From contig NZ_CP133018.1 of assembly GCF_030866785.1 (NCBI RefSeq), forward strand, positions 2,852,001 through 2,916,000: a stretch of 64,000 nucleotides of DNA, read 5' to 3'. Source of the DNA: Agromyces protaetiae (GTDB lineage Bacteria > Actinomycetota > Actinomycetes > Actinomycetales > Microbacteriaceae). Both the position numbers and the translations under genes were made by a program. Below the pieces are notes generated by a model. It saw nothing but the letters and a program-made list of their open reading frames with translations. It was not told where the DNA came from and made no database searches. Below, piece by piece: positions 20,073 to 28,069 of this stretch (position 1 is its first letter; each line of letters starts with the position of its first letter).

Positions 20073-21290
20073 TCAGCCGGCCTGCGGCCCGACCGCCGCG
20101 ACGGTCTGGCGGGCGATCTCGAGCTCCTCGTCCGTGGGCACGACGAGCACCGCCGTGCGGGAGGCATCCGTCGAGATGCGCCGGGCGCCCGGCGCGCGCA
20201 GCCGATTGAGCTCGGGGGCGAGCTCGACCCCGAAGCCCTCGAGCCCCGCGAGCGACCACTCGCGCACGAGCGCCGCGTTCTCGCCGACGCCCGCCGTGAA
20301 CACGATCGCGTCGACGCGGCCGAGCTGCGCCGCATACGCGCCCACGTATGAACGCACGCGGTGCGTGTAGACCTCGAGCGCCAGCGTGGCATCCGGATCG
20401 CCCGACTCGGCCGCCTCGACCAGGTCGCGCATGTCGGCGTGGCCACCCAGGCCGAGGATGCCGCTGCGGGAGTTCAGCAGGCGGTCGACCTCGCCGACCG
20501 ACAGGTCGGCGCGCCGCTGCAGGTGCAGCAGGATCGCCGGGTCGAGATCGCCGGACCGGGTGCCCATGACGAGCCCCTCGAGCGGCGTCATGCCCATGCT
20601 CGTCTCGACCGACCGGCCGCCCGAGACGGCACAGGCGGATGCCCCGTTGCCGAGGTGCAGCACGATCATGCGCAGTTCCGCGGCGGGTCGGCCGAGGTAC
20701 TCGGCGGCCGCACGCGACACGTACTGATGACTCGTGCCGTGGAACCCGTAGCGCCGGATGCGGTGCTTCGCGGCGACCTCACGGTCGATCGCGTAGGTGT
20801 ATGCCGCCGGGGGCATGGTCTGGTGGAACGCCGTGTCGAAGACCGCGACGTGCGGCACATCCGGGAAGGCGCGCTGAGCCGCATCGATGCCCGCGAGGTT
20901 CGCCGGGTTGTGCAGCGGCGCGAGCGCCGAGAGCTCGTCGATGTTGATTTTCACGAGGTCGGTGATGATCGTCGGTTCGAAGAACCGGGCGCCGCCCTGC
21001 ACGACCCGGTGCCCGACCGCGACCGGCGCGTGCGACGCGAGCGACGGACCGTGGGCGGCGAACGCCTCGAGCATGACGTCGAACGCGGCGAAGTGATCCG
21101 GTGCGTCGACCTCGAGGTCCCACGAGGCGCCCTCGCCGCCGTCCGCGGTCGCATCCGTGTGCCGCGCACGGCCACCCGTGCCGCCGATGCGCTCGACGAG
21201 TCCGCTCGCGAGCGTGCGCGAGGTGTCGACCTCGATGAGCTGGTACTTGAACGAACTCGAGCCCGAGTTCACGACCAGCACCACGCTCAC
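20073..21290 (-). CDS. ackA: Acetate kinase
   Basis: Acetyl phosphate + ADP to acetate + ATP (reversible). 405 aa with the ASKHA N-terminus VLVVNSGSSSFKYQL, GFHGTSHQYVS, HLGNGASACAVSGGRSVETSMGMTPLEGLVMGTRSGDLDP and FTAGVGENA. GTG 21290 overlaps the pta stop (GTGA), so the two enzymes of the acetate switch are coupled. Confidence 0.96.
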   Translation of the reverse strand: MSVVLVVNSGSSSFKYQLIEVDTSRTLASGLVERIGGTGGRARHTDATADGGEGASWDLEVDAPDHFAAFDVMLEAFAAHGPSLASHAPVAVGHRVVQGGARFFEPTIITDLVKINIDELSALAPLHNPANLAGIDAAQRAFPDVPHVAVFDTAFHQTMPPAAYTYAIDREVAAKHRIRRYGFHGTSHQYVSRAAAEYLGRPAAELRMIVLHLGNGASACAVSGGRSVETSMGMTPLEGLVMGTRSGDLDPAILLHLQRRADLSVGEVDRLLNSRSGILGLGGHADMRDLVEAAESGDPDATLALEVYTHRVRSYVGAYAAQLGRVDAIVFTAGVGENAALVREWSLAGLEGFGVELAPELNRLRAPGARRISTDASRTAVLVVPTDEELEIARQTVAAVGPQAG

Positions 21291-23479
21291 GCCGGCTCCT
21301 CGACGACCGGCAGCGCCTCGACGGCCTGCACGCTCTCCGCGGCCTGGATGGCGGTGATCGCGACGGTGTTCACGATGTCCTGCACGAGCGCGCCCCGCGA
21401 GAGGTCGTTGACCGGCTTGCGCAGGCCCTGCAGCACCGGCCCGATCGCGACGGCGCCGGCCGAGCGCTGCACCGCCTTGTACGTGTTGTTGCCGGTGTTG
21501 AGGTCGGGGAAGATGAAGACCGTCGCCCGCCCCGCGACATCCGATTGCGGAAGCTTGGTGCGCGCGACGGCCGCATCGGCCGCCGCGTCGTACTGGATCG
21601 GCCCCTCGACCGCGAGCTCGGGTGCGCGCTCGCGCACGAGCGCCGTAGCCTGCCGCACCTTGTCGACGTCGGCGCCCGACCCCGACTCCCCCGTCGAGTA
21701 GGAGAGCATGGCGACCCGCGGCTCGATGCCGAACTGCGCCGCCGTCTGCGCGGAGGAGATCGCGATGTCGGCGAGCTGCTCGGCGGTCGGGTCGGGCACG
21801 ATCGCGCAGTCGCCGTACACGAGCACGCGATCGGCGAGCGCCATGAGGAACACGCTCGACACGACCTCGACGCCGGGACGCGTCTTGATGATCTCGAACG
21901 ACGGCCGGATCGTGTGCGCCGTCGTATGCGCCGCACCGGACACCATGCCGTCGGCGAGCCCGAGCTCGACCATCATCGTGCCGAAGTACGACACGTCCTG
22001 CACCCGCTCGCGGGCCTGCTCGAGCGTGACGCCCTTGTGCGCACGGCGCTTGCGGTACTCCTCGGCGAACTTGTACGACATCACGGGGTCGTGGCTGGAG
22101 ATGACCGTCGCCTTCGACAGGTCGAGGCCGAGCCCGATCGCGCGCGAGCGGATCTCGATCTCTTCACCCAGGATCGTGAGGTCGGCGACCTCACGTGCGA
22201 GCAGCGTCGCCGCCGCGCGCAGGATGCGGTCGTCGTAGCCCTCGGGGAGCACGATGTGCTTTCGGGCGCTGCGCGCCCGCTCGAGCAACTGGTACTCGAA
22301 CATGATCGGCGTGATCACGTCGGGCCGCGCGACGTCGAGCAGATCGAGGAGCCGTTGCGCGTCGATGTGCTGCTCGAAGAGCGCGAGCGCGGTGTCGCGC
22401 TTGCGCTGCGACTCGGCCGCGAGCCGACCGCGCGCCTGCGTGATCGCGACCGCGGTCGCGTAGCTGCTGAGTTCCGTGCGAATGATCGGCAGCTGCGCGC
22501 GGAGCCCCTCGATGAGCCGTTCGACCGTCTCGGAGAGCGGGAACCCGCCGACGAGCACGATGCCCGAGATCGACGGGAACGTCGCGGACGCGTGCGCGGT
22601 GAGGACGCCGAGCAGCACCTCGCTGCGATCGCCGGGCACCACGACGACGGCGCCCTCGATGAGCCGGGCGAGGACGTTCTCCATGCCCATCGCGGCGATC
22701 ACGACCGCGAGCGCCTCACGGTTCAGCAGCTCGCTGTCGCCCGACAGCAGCTCGCCGTCGACCGCATGCATGATCGTGCGCATCGAGGGCGCGACGAGAT
22801 AGCGGTCCTCGGGGATCGCCCACACGTGCACGCCGTCGGCCGTCACCGTGCGTGACGTGGCGACCTCGGTGCGGGCGGCGTGCGAGACCGCGTCGACGAT
22901 CTCGTCGAGCCGCTCGGGGTCGGCGCGGTTGGCGACGATGCCGAGCAGGGTCGCGTGCTCGCGCGTGAGCTCGTCGACGGCGAGCTCGGCGAGCTGTGCC
23001 ATCTCGTCGGGCGTGCGTGCGACCTCATCGCCGAGCTGCTCGGAGTGGCCGCGCCCTTCGGGCGCCCGCCCGCCGAGCACCAGGAGCACGGGCACGCCCA
23101 GGTTGGCCGCGATGCGCGCGTTGAACCACAGCTCGGTGGGGCTGCCGACGTCGGTGTAGTCGGTGCCGACGATCACGACCGCGTCGCAGCGCGCCTCGAT
23201 CGCCTTGAAGCGGCGCACGATGGTCGCGAGCGCGCCCTCGGGGTCGGCATGCACGTCGTCGTAGCCGACGCCCACCGCCTCTTCGTAGTCGATCTGCACG
23301 ACCGCTTCGTGGGCGAGCAGCAGATCGAGCACGTAGTCGCGTTCGTCGGTGGATCGGGCGACGGGGCGGAAGACGCCGACCCGGGTCACGCGTCTCGTCA
23401 GGGTCTCGAGCACGCCGAGTGCGACGGTCGATTTCCCGGTGTTGCCCTCAGCGGAGCAGAGGTAGATGCTGTGCGCCAC
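21287..23479 (-). CDS. pta: Phosphate acetyltransferase, long form
   Basis: Acetyl-CoA + Pi to acetyl phosphate + CoA. 730 aa: N-terminal P-loop-like domain (SAEGNTGKSTVALGVL, 8-24), central DRTGG domain, C-terminal PTA_PTB catalytic domain (GMVSGAAHTTAHTIRP; LNTGNNTYKAVQRSAGA). Start GTG 23479 follows a -10 TAGGGT by 7 nt. First gene of pta-ackA. Confidence 0.95.
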   Translation of the reverse strand: MAHSIYLCSAEGNTGKSTVALGVLETLTRRVTRVGVFRPVARSTDERDYVLDLLLAHEAVVQIDYEEAVGVGYDDVHADPEGALATIVRRFKAIEARCDAVVIVGTDYTDVGSPTELWFNARIAANLGVPVLLVLGGRAPEGRGHSEQLGDEVARTPDEMAQLAELAVDELTREHATLLGIVANRADPERLDEIVDAVSHAARTEVATSRTVTADGVHVWAIPEDRYLVAPSMRTIMHAVDGELLSGDSELLNREALAVVIAAMGMENVLARLIEGAVVVVPGDRSEVLLGVLTAHASATFPSISGIVLVGGFPLSETVERLIEGLRAQLPIIRTELSSYATAVAITQARGRLAAESQRKRDTALALFEQHIDAQRLLDLLDVARPDVITPIMFEYQLLERARSARKHIVLPEGYDDRILRAAATLLAREVADLTILGEEIEIRSRAIGLGLDLSKATVISSHDPVMSYKFAEEYRKRRAHKGVTLEQARERVQDVSYFGTMMVELGLADGMVSGAAHTTAHTIRPSFEIIKTRPGVEVVSSVFLMALADRVLVYGDCAIVPDPTAEQLADIAISSAQTAAQFGIEPRVAMLSYSTGESGSGADVDKVRQATALVRERAPELAVEGPIQYDAAADAAVARTKLPQSDVAGRATVFIFPDLNTGNNTYKAVQRSAGAVAIGPVLQGLRKPVNDLSRGALVQDIVNTVAITAIQAAESVQAVEALPVVEEPA

Positions 23480-23486
23480 GCGTTCC

Positions 23487-23492
23487 ACCCTA
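23487..23492 (-). promoter_or_regulatory. -10 box TAGGGT of pta-ackA (leaderless)
   Basis: Minus-strand TAGGGT ends 7 nt before GTG 23479. Confidence 0.5.
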
Positions 23493-23537
23493 TTGGCGGG
23501 GGCCAGGGCGACGATGGGAATCCCCGGGGAATGGAAA

Positions 23538-23627
23538 GACCCCTCACGCACCCGCCAGAGCCTGGTTACCCTTGCTTCGTTTCCGACCTAGGGGAGTTGG
23601 CCTGGGTGGCGCCACGTGAGGGGCCGT
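23538..23627 (-). ncRNA. ffs: Signal recognition particle RNA, small (4.5S) bacterial type
   Basis: On the minus strand the ends GCCCCTCACG / CGTGAGGGGTC pair, enclosing a hairpin with the SRP core AGGTCGGAAACGAAGCAAGG (GGAA tetraloop and asymmetric loop that bind Ffh). About 90 nt, followed by a short T run (TCTTT). A -10 TACACT lies at the right distance upstream. Confidence 0.85.
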
Positions 23628-23632
23628 CGTCC

Positions 23633-23638
23633 AGTGTA
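23633..23638 (-). promoter_or_regulatory. -10 box TACACT of ffs
   Basis: TACACT on the minus strand, 6 nt before the predicted 5' end of the SRP RNA. Confidence 0.6.
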
Positions 23639-23754
23639 CCCGCCCGTGCGGGCCATCTTCGAATCGGCGCGGACCTGCGCGTGAACGAATCGCCCGCCGC
23701 GGTCCGGTAGCATGTCCTGAGGTCACCGCGTGTGCGAGCACGTGCTGTCCGCCC

Positions 23755-23842
23755 GGAGGATTCGCCTAGTGGCCTATGGCGCACGCTTGGAAAGCGTGTT
23801 GGGTGAAAGCCCTCGGGGGTTCGAATCCCCCATCCTCCGCCA
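23755..23842 (+). tRNA. tRNA-Ser (anticodon GGA)
   Basis: Acceptor GGAGGAT (23755-23761) pairs ATCCTCC (23832-23838), discriminator G, then CCA. Anticodon loop CTTGGAAAG reads serine UCC/UCU. T-arm GGGGGTTCGAATCCCCC; long variable arm TTGGGTGAAAGCCCTC as expected for a class II tRNA. The last A of CCA lies at the junction with an inserted IS481-type element. Confidence 0.95.
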
Positions 23843-23949
23843 TTGTCCTGAGTCGCGACATCGTTGACAAACGGTGTCGCGGCTCGGGATTTTTTTGTGG
23901 GTTCAAGTGTGTGCTCGGCTCTGGGTCTTGGGTGGGCTGGGGTGCGGGT

Positions 23950-24450
23950 TCATCGTCGTGGTGGCTGGTAGTCGCTGCTGGGATCGATGGTGTGTTCGGC
24001 GATGATCTCGCCGGTGTCGGCGTTTGAGGTTGTGACGTGGGCGTCGTGGATGAGCATGAGGACGTTGGTCCCGATGTGGGCGCGACCGATGCCGAGGTGT
24101 AGGCCGTTGGCATGCAGAATTCGACGGATTGTGGACGTCGATGGGGCGAGAATGCCTTCTTGCTCGAGATGCCAGCCGATCGTGACCGGGCCCGCGTCGG
24201 CACCGTCGGCGGTCAGCTCGTGGCGGAGCTGGATGATGCGGGCCCGCACCGGCTCCGGGGTGGTCACCGGTCGCCGCTTCGGTGCCCTGGACTGGGTGCC
24301 GACCGCGTCGGGTCCGCCGCGCTGGTAGCGGCTGACGAGAGTATGGACCCATTGCCGGGTCACACCGAACCGGGCGGCGGCCTGCGCGTGGGTCAGGCCC
24401 TGCTCGGTGACCGCGCGCACGATCACGAGGTTCTTGTTCTTGCGGCTCAT
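23950..24450 (-). pseudogene. IS481-family transposase with the DDE domain deleted
   Basis: 166 residues instead of about 330-400. Residues 1-113 are the N-terminal helix-turn-helix part (NLVIVRAVTEQGLTHAQAAARFGV; ITIRRILHANG-like end), and residues 115-166 are the family C-terminus (IGRAHIGTNVLML ... TIDPSSDYQPP). The rve/DDE catalytic domain between them is missing and the reading frame is intact across the junction. Cannot transpose by itself, but the DNA-binding part could still bind IS ends (inference). Confidence 0.8.
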
Positions 24451-24477
24451 GGCCGCTCATGCTTCCGCCGTCGCAGC

Positions 24478-24603
24478 TGTCAACGATGTCGCGACTCACC
24501 GGTCAACGATCACCCCACCCGGTTCGTCAACGATGCCCCGACTCACCGGTCAACGATCACACGGAAAACCGCCGGCCACCGCTGTCAACGATGTCGTGAG
24601 CTC
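24478..24603. repeat. Three tandem copies of the IS terminal sequence
   Basis: TGTCAACGATGTCGCGACTC (24478), a variant at 24526 and TGTCAACGATGTCGTGAGCTC-like copy at 24583, with ACCGGTCAACGATCAC repeated between them (about 24499 and 24546). Together with 23850-23869 (inverted) they form the ends of the deleted IS481 element. Confidence 0.8.
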
Positions 24604-24625
24604 AGACACCCCATCCTCCGCCGTG

Positions 24626-24663
24626 TGATGTCTCGCGACATGTGTCTCATGTGTCGCGAGACA
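24626..24663. repeat. 13-bp inverted repeat next to the IS
   Basis: ATGTCTCGCGACA and TGTCGCGAGACAT face each other over an 11-12-nt loop just outside the target duplication. No T run follows. It may be another IS end or a terminator of the original tRNA locus. Confidence 0.7.
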
Positions 24664-24774
24664 TCTGTCATTTCTGGGGCCAGCGGCGTCGAAGCGGATG
24701 ACGGTGGGTTGTGATCGTCTGCGATGGCGAGGACGCGTATTCCGACGGATCGGACGACCGAGGCCCCGATTCGG

Positions 24775-24780
24775 TAGAAT
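24775..24780 (+). promoter_or_regulatory. -10 box TAGAAT of the DUF433/DUF5615 operon (leaderless)
   Basis: TAGAAT ends 7 nt before ATG 24788, predicting transcription from the start codon. Confidence 0.6.
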
Positions 24781-24787
24781 TTGCCTC

Positions 24788-25012
24788 ATGATTTCCGACC
24801 GGATCTCGGCTGACCCATCGCGTATGGCGGGCGCGCCCACCGTGCGAGATACGCGCGTCACTGTTTCGGCTGTGCTCGGCCAACTCGCCGCGGGGCGAAC
24901 AATGGAGCAACTGCTCGCGGACTACCCGTATCTGGAGCGCGATGATGTGCTCGCGGTTCTCGCCTTCGCCGCGGAGAACGTGCAGCGCGAGCTGCCCTTC
25001 GTAGCCGCATGA
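24788..25012 (+). CDS. DUF433-type antitoxin-like protein
   Basis: 74 aa. DISADPSRMAGAPTVRDTRVTVSAVLGQLAAG followed by MEQLLADYPYLERDDVLAVLAFA is the DUF433 winged-helix pattern (P-RIRGTRI-V--L). In many bacteria it is the first gene of a pair with a DUF5615 PIN-like protein, presumed antitoxin and autoregulator. Its stop overlaps the next start (ATGA). GC clearly lower than neighbours, in keeping with transfer near the tRNA. Confidence 0.85.
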   Translation: MISDRISADPSRMAGAPTVRDTRVTVSAVLGQLAAGRTMEQLLADYPYLERDDVLAVLAFAAENVQRELPFVAA

Positions 25013-25377
25013 AGCTCCTGGTCGACGCGAACCTCTCGCCGACCGTTGCCAACGAACTCCGCGCCGGCGGATTTCATGCGACCCACGTTGGAGACGTGGG
25101 GCTGCTCACCGCGCCGGACATCGAAATCTCGGCGTTCGCTGTCAGTATTGGTGCCACCGTCGTTTCAGCGGACAGCGATTTCGCGACACTGCTCGCTCTC
25201 AGCGGCGCGATCGCGCCGTCGTTGCTGCTCTTGCGGTCGTCAGATCACCTGGCACCGTCGGAGCAGGCGGCCTTGTTGCTCGCAAATCTGCCCTCGGTGA
25301 TCGAGGATCTTGAGAACGGCGCGGTCGCGTCGATCGGTCGCGGCCACATCCGCGTCAGGCCACTGCCCGTGAAGTAG
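25009..25377 (+). CDS. DUF5615 PIN-like (Mut7-C type) toxin-like protein
   Basis: 122 aa. KLLVDANLSPTVANELRAGGF at the N-terminus and VVSADSDFATLLALSG in the middle give the acidic residues Asp6, Asp54-56 region and Asp57-type pattern expected of PIN-like nucleases. Coupled to the DUF433 gene by a 4-bp overlap. Toxin activity (RNase) is presumed from the family and pairing only. Confidence 0.82.
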   Translation: MKLLVDANLSPTVANELRAGGFHATHVGDVGLLTAPDIEISAFAVSIGATVVSADSDFATLLALSGAIAPSLLLLRSSDHLAPSEQAALLLANLPSVIEDLENGAVASIGRGHIRVRPLPVK

Positions 25378-25388
25378 CTACGCCCTGG

Positions 25389-26474
25389 CTACCGGTATCG
25401 CACGACCGATTCCCGGATGGCGTCCGCATGCTCATAGATCTGGTCGAGCGATTCGAGCGGATGTCTCGTTTCGACCTTGTCCGCGTCGAGCAACCCGAGG
25501 TACTTCTGGCGGGCGTTGAAATGCAGGCGGGCGATCGGCTTTCGGTTGTTGTCATCGAGAAGGACGGCGAAATAGCTCTTCGCATCGCGATGGGTGATGC
25601 GCTGCGGCTTGGTCTCGCCGCAGGCAATTGCCTTCACGATCTGATAGCCCTCGAGTTCCACCAGCGTGGTCTCGATTTCCGTGTCTCGGTCGAGATCGCT
25701 CTCCGCGGCCGCTTCGCTCGTCACCACCGACGCGTCCTCCATCGGCCGCACTCCTGCGCCAGCTCCAAGCGCCGTCTTGAGGCGGTCGTTCACGCTTTCC
25801 GTGAGGAACTGACGCGAGGCTTTCTCGACCAGCCCGGTGAACTGCTCCCGCACGCGCTGCGTAAACGAGCCTTCATATACCCGGGTCGTGAAGAACTTAA
25901 CCCATTCGTCGCTGGGCGAGCGGAACTGCGATGCGATCTCACGCTTGAGTGCACCGACATACTTGAGCTCTTCGGCCGCATTGATGATCGATTCCAGGTC
26001 GAAGCTGTCTTTGCTCAGCTTCTGGACTTCGGGAAGCAACGTCTCGTCGATGTCGAGGAGATCGAGCACGAGGAAGGGCTTCGAGTCCATTCGGTTCGGT
26101 GCGTCGAGATCCGTGAAGAACTGCCAGACCGCGCCGTTCGTCAGGGCCGCTATTCGCGCGTTGGTCGTTGAGAAGTATCGAAACAGCTGCGACGCGTGCT
26201 CCACCTTCGGAACGCCGGTCGAGGCCTTGCACTCGATCAGGATCTGCACTTCGCCGTCACGCATGATCGCGTAGTCGACCTTCTCGCCTTTCTTAATCCC
26301 GACATCTGCGGTGAATTCAGGGACGACCTCCAGCGGGTCGAACACGTCGTACCCGAGGATCGTCGAGATGAACGGCATGACGAACGCATTCTTCGTCGCC
26401 TCTTCAGTACCGATCGCGGACGCTTGGTTGCTGACCTTCGTTGCGAGCGCAGTAAATCGATCCTCGAACTCCAT
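25389..26474 (-). CDS. Orphan type I restriction HsdR N-terminal-like nuclease (COG4748-type)
   Basis: 361 aa. FEDRFTALATKVSNQASAIGTEEATKNAFVMPFI leads to a PD-(D/E)xK core: Asp67 in KVDYAI and Glu81-x-Lys83 in IECKAST. The later DLDAPNRMDSKPFLVLDLLD and a C-terminal block with KSYFAVLLDDNNRKPIARLHFN complete the known family length. There is no helicase domain and no HsdM or HsdS beside it. ATG 26474 with GAGAGGGAA upstream. Low GC and position suggest an acquired defence or maintenance gene. Function unproven. Confidence 0.8.
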   Translation of the reverse strand: MEFEDRFTALATKVSNQASAIGTEEATKNAFVMPFISTILGYDVFDPLEVVPEFTADVGIKKGEKVDYAIMRDGEVQILIECKASTGVPKVEHASQLFRYFSTTNARIAALTNGAVWQFFTDLDAPNRMDSKPFLVLDLLDIDETLLPEVQKLSKDSFDLESIINAAEELKYVGALKREIASQFRSPSDEWVKFFTTRVYEGSFTQRVREQFTGLVEKASRQFLTESVNDRLKTALGAGAGVRPMEDASVVTSEAAAESDLDRDTEIETTLVELEGYQIVKAIACGETKPQRITHRDAKSYFAVLLDDNNRKPIARLHFNARQKYLGLLDADKVETRHPLESLDQIYEHADAIRESVVRYR

Positions 26475-26654
26475 CGTTCCCTCTCAGCATCCGGACACGA
26501 AACACTCAATTCGAGTGAGACTATCGACGGATTTCCTGGCGGATCGGGATCTTCACACCCCCAGAATGCGGGTCTTCCGGCGCTGTCCCCCTTAATGCCG
26601 AATAGCGCTGAACCCCGATGCATCCGCATGATGAGAGGGATGTCAGGGGTGGCG

Positions 26655-27281
26655 ATGCAAGGCGGAAATTGGGGTGCGACGGGTTCCGTCGACCTCTCGG
26701 CGACCGAAGACGGCGACGACGGACTCAAGGTCATGACGCTTCGGCCCCGCCGTTCGCTGTTCCGGCGGTTCGCGCTGCAGTCCGCCATCGTGGCTTTGCC
26801 GCTGATCGGCATCGCGATGTGGTCCGAGCAGCAGTTCAATCCCGGCACGAGGTGGGCGCTCGCCTGGTCAGTACTGGTCGTCGCGGTACTGGCCGTGTAC
26901 GTCGTCGTCCGTTACCGCCGCACCGAGATCTCGGTGAGCCCGTACGGACTCGTCGAGCGTGGATTCTTCGGCGGCCTCAACTCCGTCGCAGCCCGCGACG
27001 TCGTGTCGATCGTCAGACTGCACACCTACCGGCGCGCAAGCGATGAGACCACCCCGCAGCTGTTCCTCGTCGGCCGCGACGGCCGATGCCTGCTGCGCAT
27101 GCGCGGCGCATTCTGGGACGACGAGGCCATGGACGCCGTGTCGGCCTCCCTCGGCGTCGAGGAGATCGTCAGGCCCGCGCCGATCACGGTCAGCGAGCTC
27201 CGGGCCAGCGACCCCAAACTCCTGTACTGGTTCGAACAGGGCCTGCTCCGCCGCCCGGCCAAGACGTCGAAGGCCGCCTGA
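26655..27281 (+). CDS. Membrane protein with PH-like cytosolic domain, unknown
   Basis: About 208 aa. Two hydrophobic helices (near 38-55 and 65-85) follow an acidic N-terminus, then a beta-rich region (YRRTEISVSPYGLVERGFFG ... LFLVGRDGRCLLRMRGAFWDD) like the bacterial PH/YdbT type domains. Start is uncertain: ATGs at 26628, 26631, 26640 and 26655 are in frame; 26655 has AGGGG at proper distance. The 180 bp before it hold nothing recognised. Confidence 0.7.
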   Translation: MQGGNWGATGSVDLSATEDGDDGLKVMTLRPRRSLFRRFALQSAIVALPLIGIAMWSEQQFNPGTRWALAWSVLVVAVLAVYVVVRYRRTEISVSPYGLVERGFFGGLNSVAARDVVSIVRLHTYRRASDETTPQLFLVGRDGRCLLRMRGAFWDDEAMDAVSASLGVEEIVRPAPITVSELRASDPKLLYWFEQGLLRRPAKTSKAA

Positions 27282-27382
27282 CCTCACCCCGTGCGAGCCG
27301 GCGGAATGCCCCGGGTAACTCGTACCGTGCCGCGCTGACGAACTGAACCGCGCTGCCGCACTCGACCCTCCTGCCGCGCGGC

Positions 27383-28069
27383 TCAGTGCGTCGCGATGCC
27401 CAGCAGCGGAGCATCCGGCCGGCTCGACGGCAGCTCGTGGAAGCCGAGCCGCTCGTAGAACGCCCGCGCACCCAGGTTCGCGGGGTCCATGCCGAGGTGC
27501 ACCCGCGGGACGCCGCGTGCCGCGAGCGCGTCGAGCAGGGTCGCGATCAGCCGCCGGCCCCATCCGTGCCCCTGCAGCTCGGGCCGCAGATCGATGTGCA
27601 GATGTGCGGGGTACGCATCGAGCTCGGCGATGCGCATGCGCTCCGGGTCGCCGCCGTCCGCGACCAGTTGCGCCTCGGTGTACGCGGGGTCAGCGCCGGT
27701 CGGCGCGCCCGGTGACGGATGCCTCGCCCGGAACCCGGGCGCCCACTCACGCGCGTACCAGTCGATGAAGGCGGCCGTGTCGGCGATGCCGAGTACGTAG
27801 CCGAACACGCGCCCCGCGGCCCCCTCCCCCGGGCGGTCGCGTTCGGCGACGACGAATGCCAGGTCCGGCGCATACTCGACGTACGGCAACGCGAACACCT
27901 CGGGCATGAGCGCGTCGTCCGAGTACACCCCGGTCGCGTCGCCGCCACCGGCCGCGGTGATGAGGCAGATCTCCGCGATCTGCGGGCGGTCGCACGGCCG
28001 GTACGGCCTGATCTCCAGCGCGGCCGGCACGCCGGACCGCCCCGACGGCGTCGGCACCGCCTCGGTCAC
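27383..28069 (-). CDS. GNAT-family N-acetyltransferase
   Basis: 228 aa. IRPYRPCDRPQIAEICLITA (beta1-alpha1), LAFVVAE, and the acetyl-CoA loop LRPELQGHGWGRRLIATLLDAL followed by VHLGMDPANLGARAFYERLGF. The extended middle resembles acetyltransferases near protein O-GlcNAcase-like families; substrate unknown. GTG 28069 overlaps the HerA-like stop codon (GTGA), so it is translated as the second gene of that operon. Confidence 0.88.
   Translation of the reverse strand: MTEAVPTPSGRSGVPAALEIRPYRPCDRPQIAEICLITAAGGGDATGVYSDDALMPEVFALPYVEYAPDLAFVVAERDRPGEGAAGRVFGYVLGIADTAAFIDWYAREWAPGFRARHPSPGAPTGADPAYTEAQLVADGGDPERMRIAELDAYPAHLHIDLRPELQGHGWGRRLIATLLDALAARGVPRVHLGMDPANLGARAFYERLGFHELPSSRPDAPLLGIATH

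Larger units (their letters stand above)
23844..24608. mobile_element. Internally deleted IS481-family element inserted at the tRNA-Ser 3' end
   Basis: Ends are inverted repeats: TGTCCTGAGTCGCGACATCG at 23844 and the complement of a very similar sequence ending at 24608. A 14-bp direct repeat CCCCATCCTCCGCC flanks it (23828-23841 and 24609-24622), reading as a target-site duplication of the tRNA 3' end. About 765 bp against the usual 1.0-1.3 kb; the transposase has lost its catalytic core. The transposase-proximal end carries three successive copies of the TGTCAACGATGTCG terminal sequence (24478, 24526, 24583). Confidence 0.75.

Noticed and set aside
23828..24622. attL/attR of an integrase-type island at tRNA-Ser
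   Set aside because: The repeats directly abut the inverted-repeat ends of an IS481-type element, no integrase gene is present, and the span is under 0.8 kb; an IS target duplication explains it better.
24626..24663. Palindrome as tRNA-Ser terminator
   Set aside because: Located 780 bp downstream of the tRNA beyond the IS and without a T run; kept only as a repeat.
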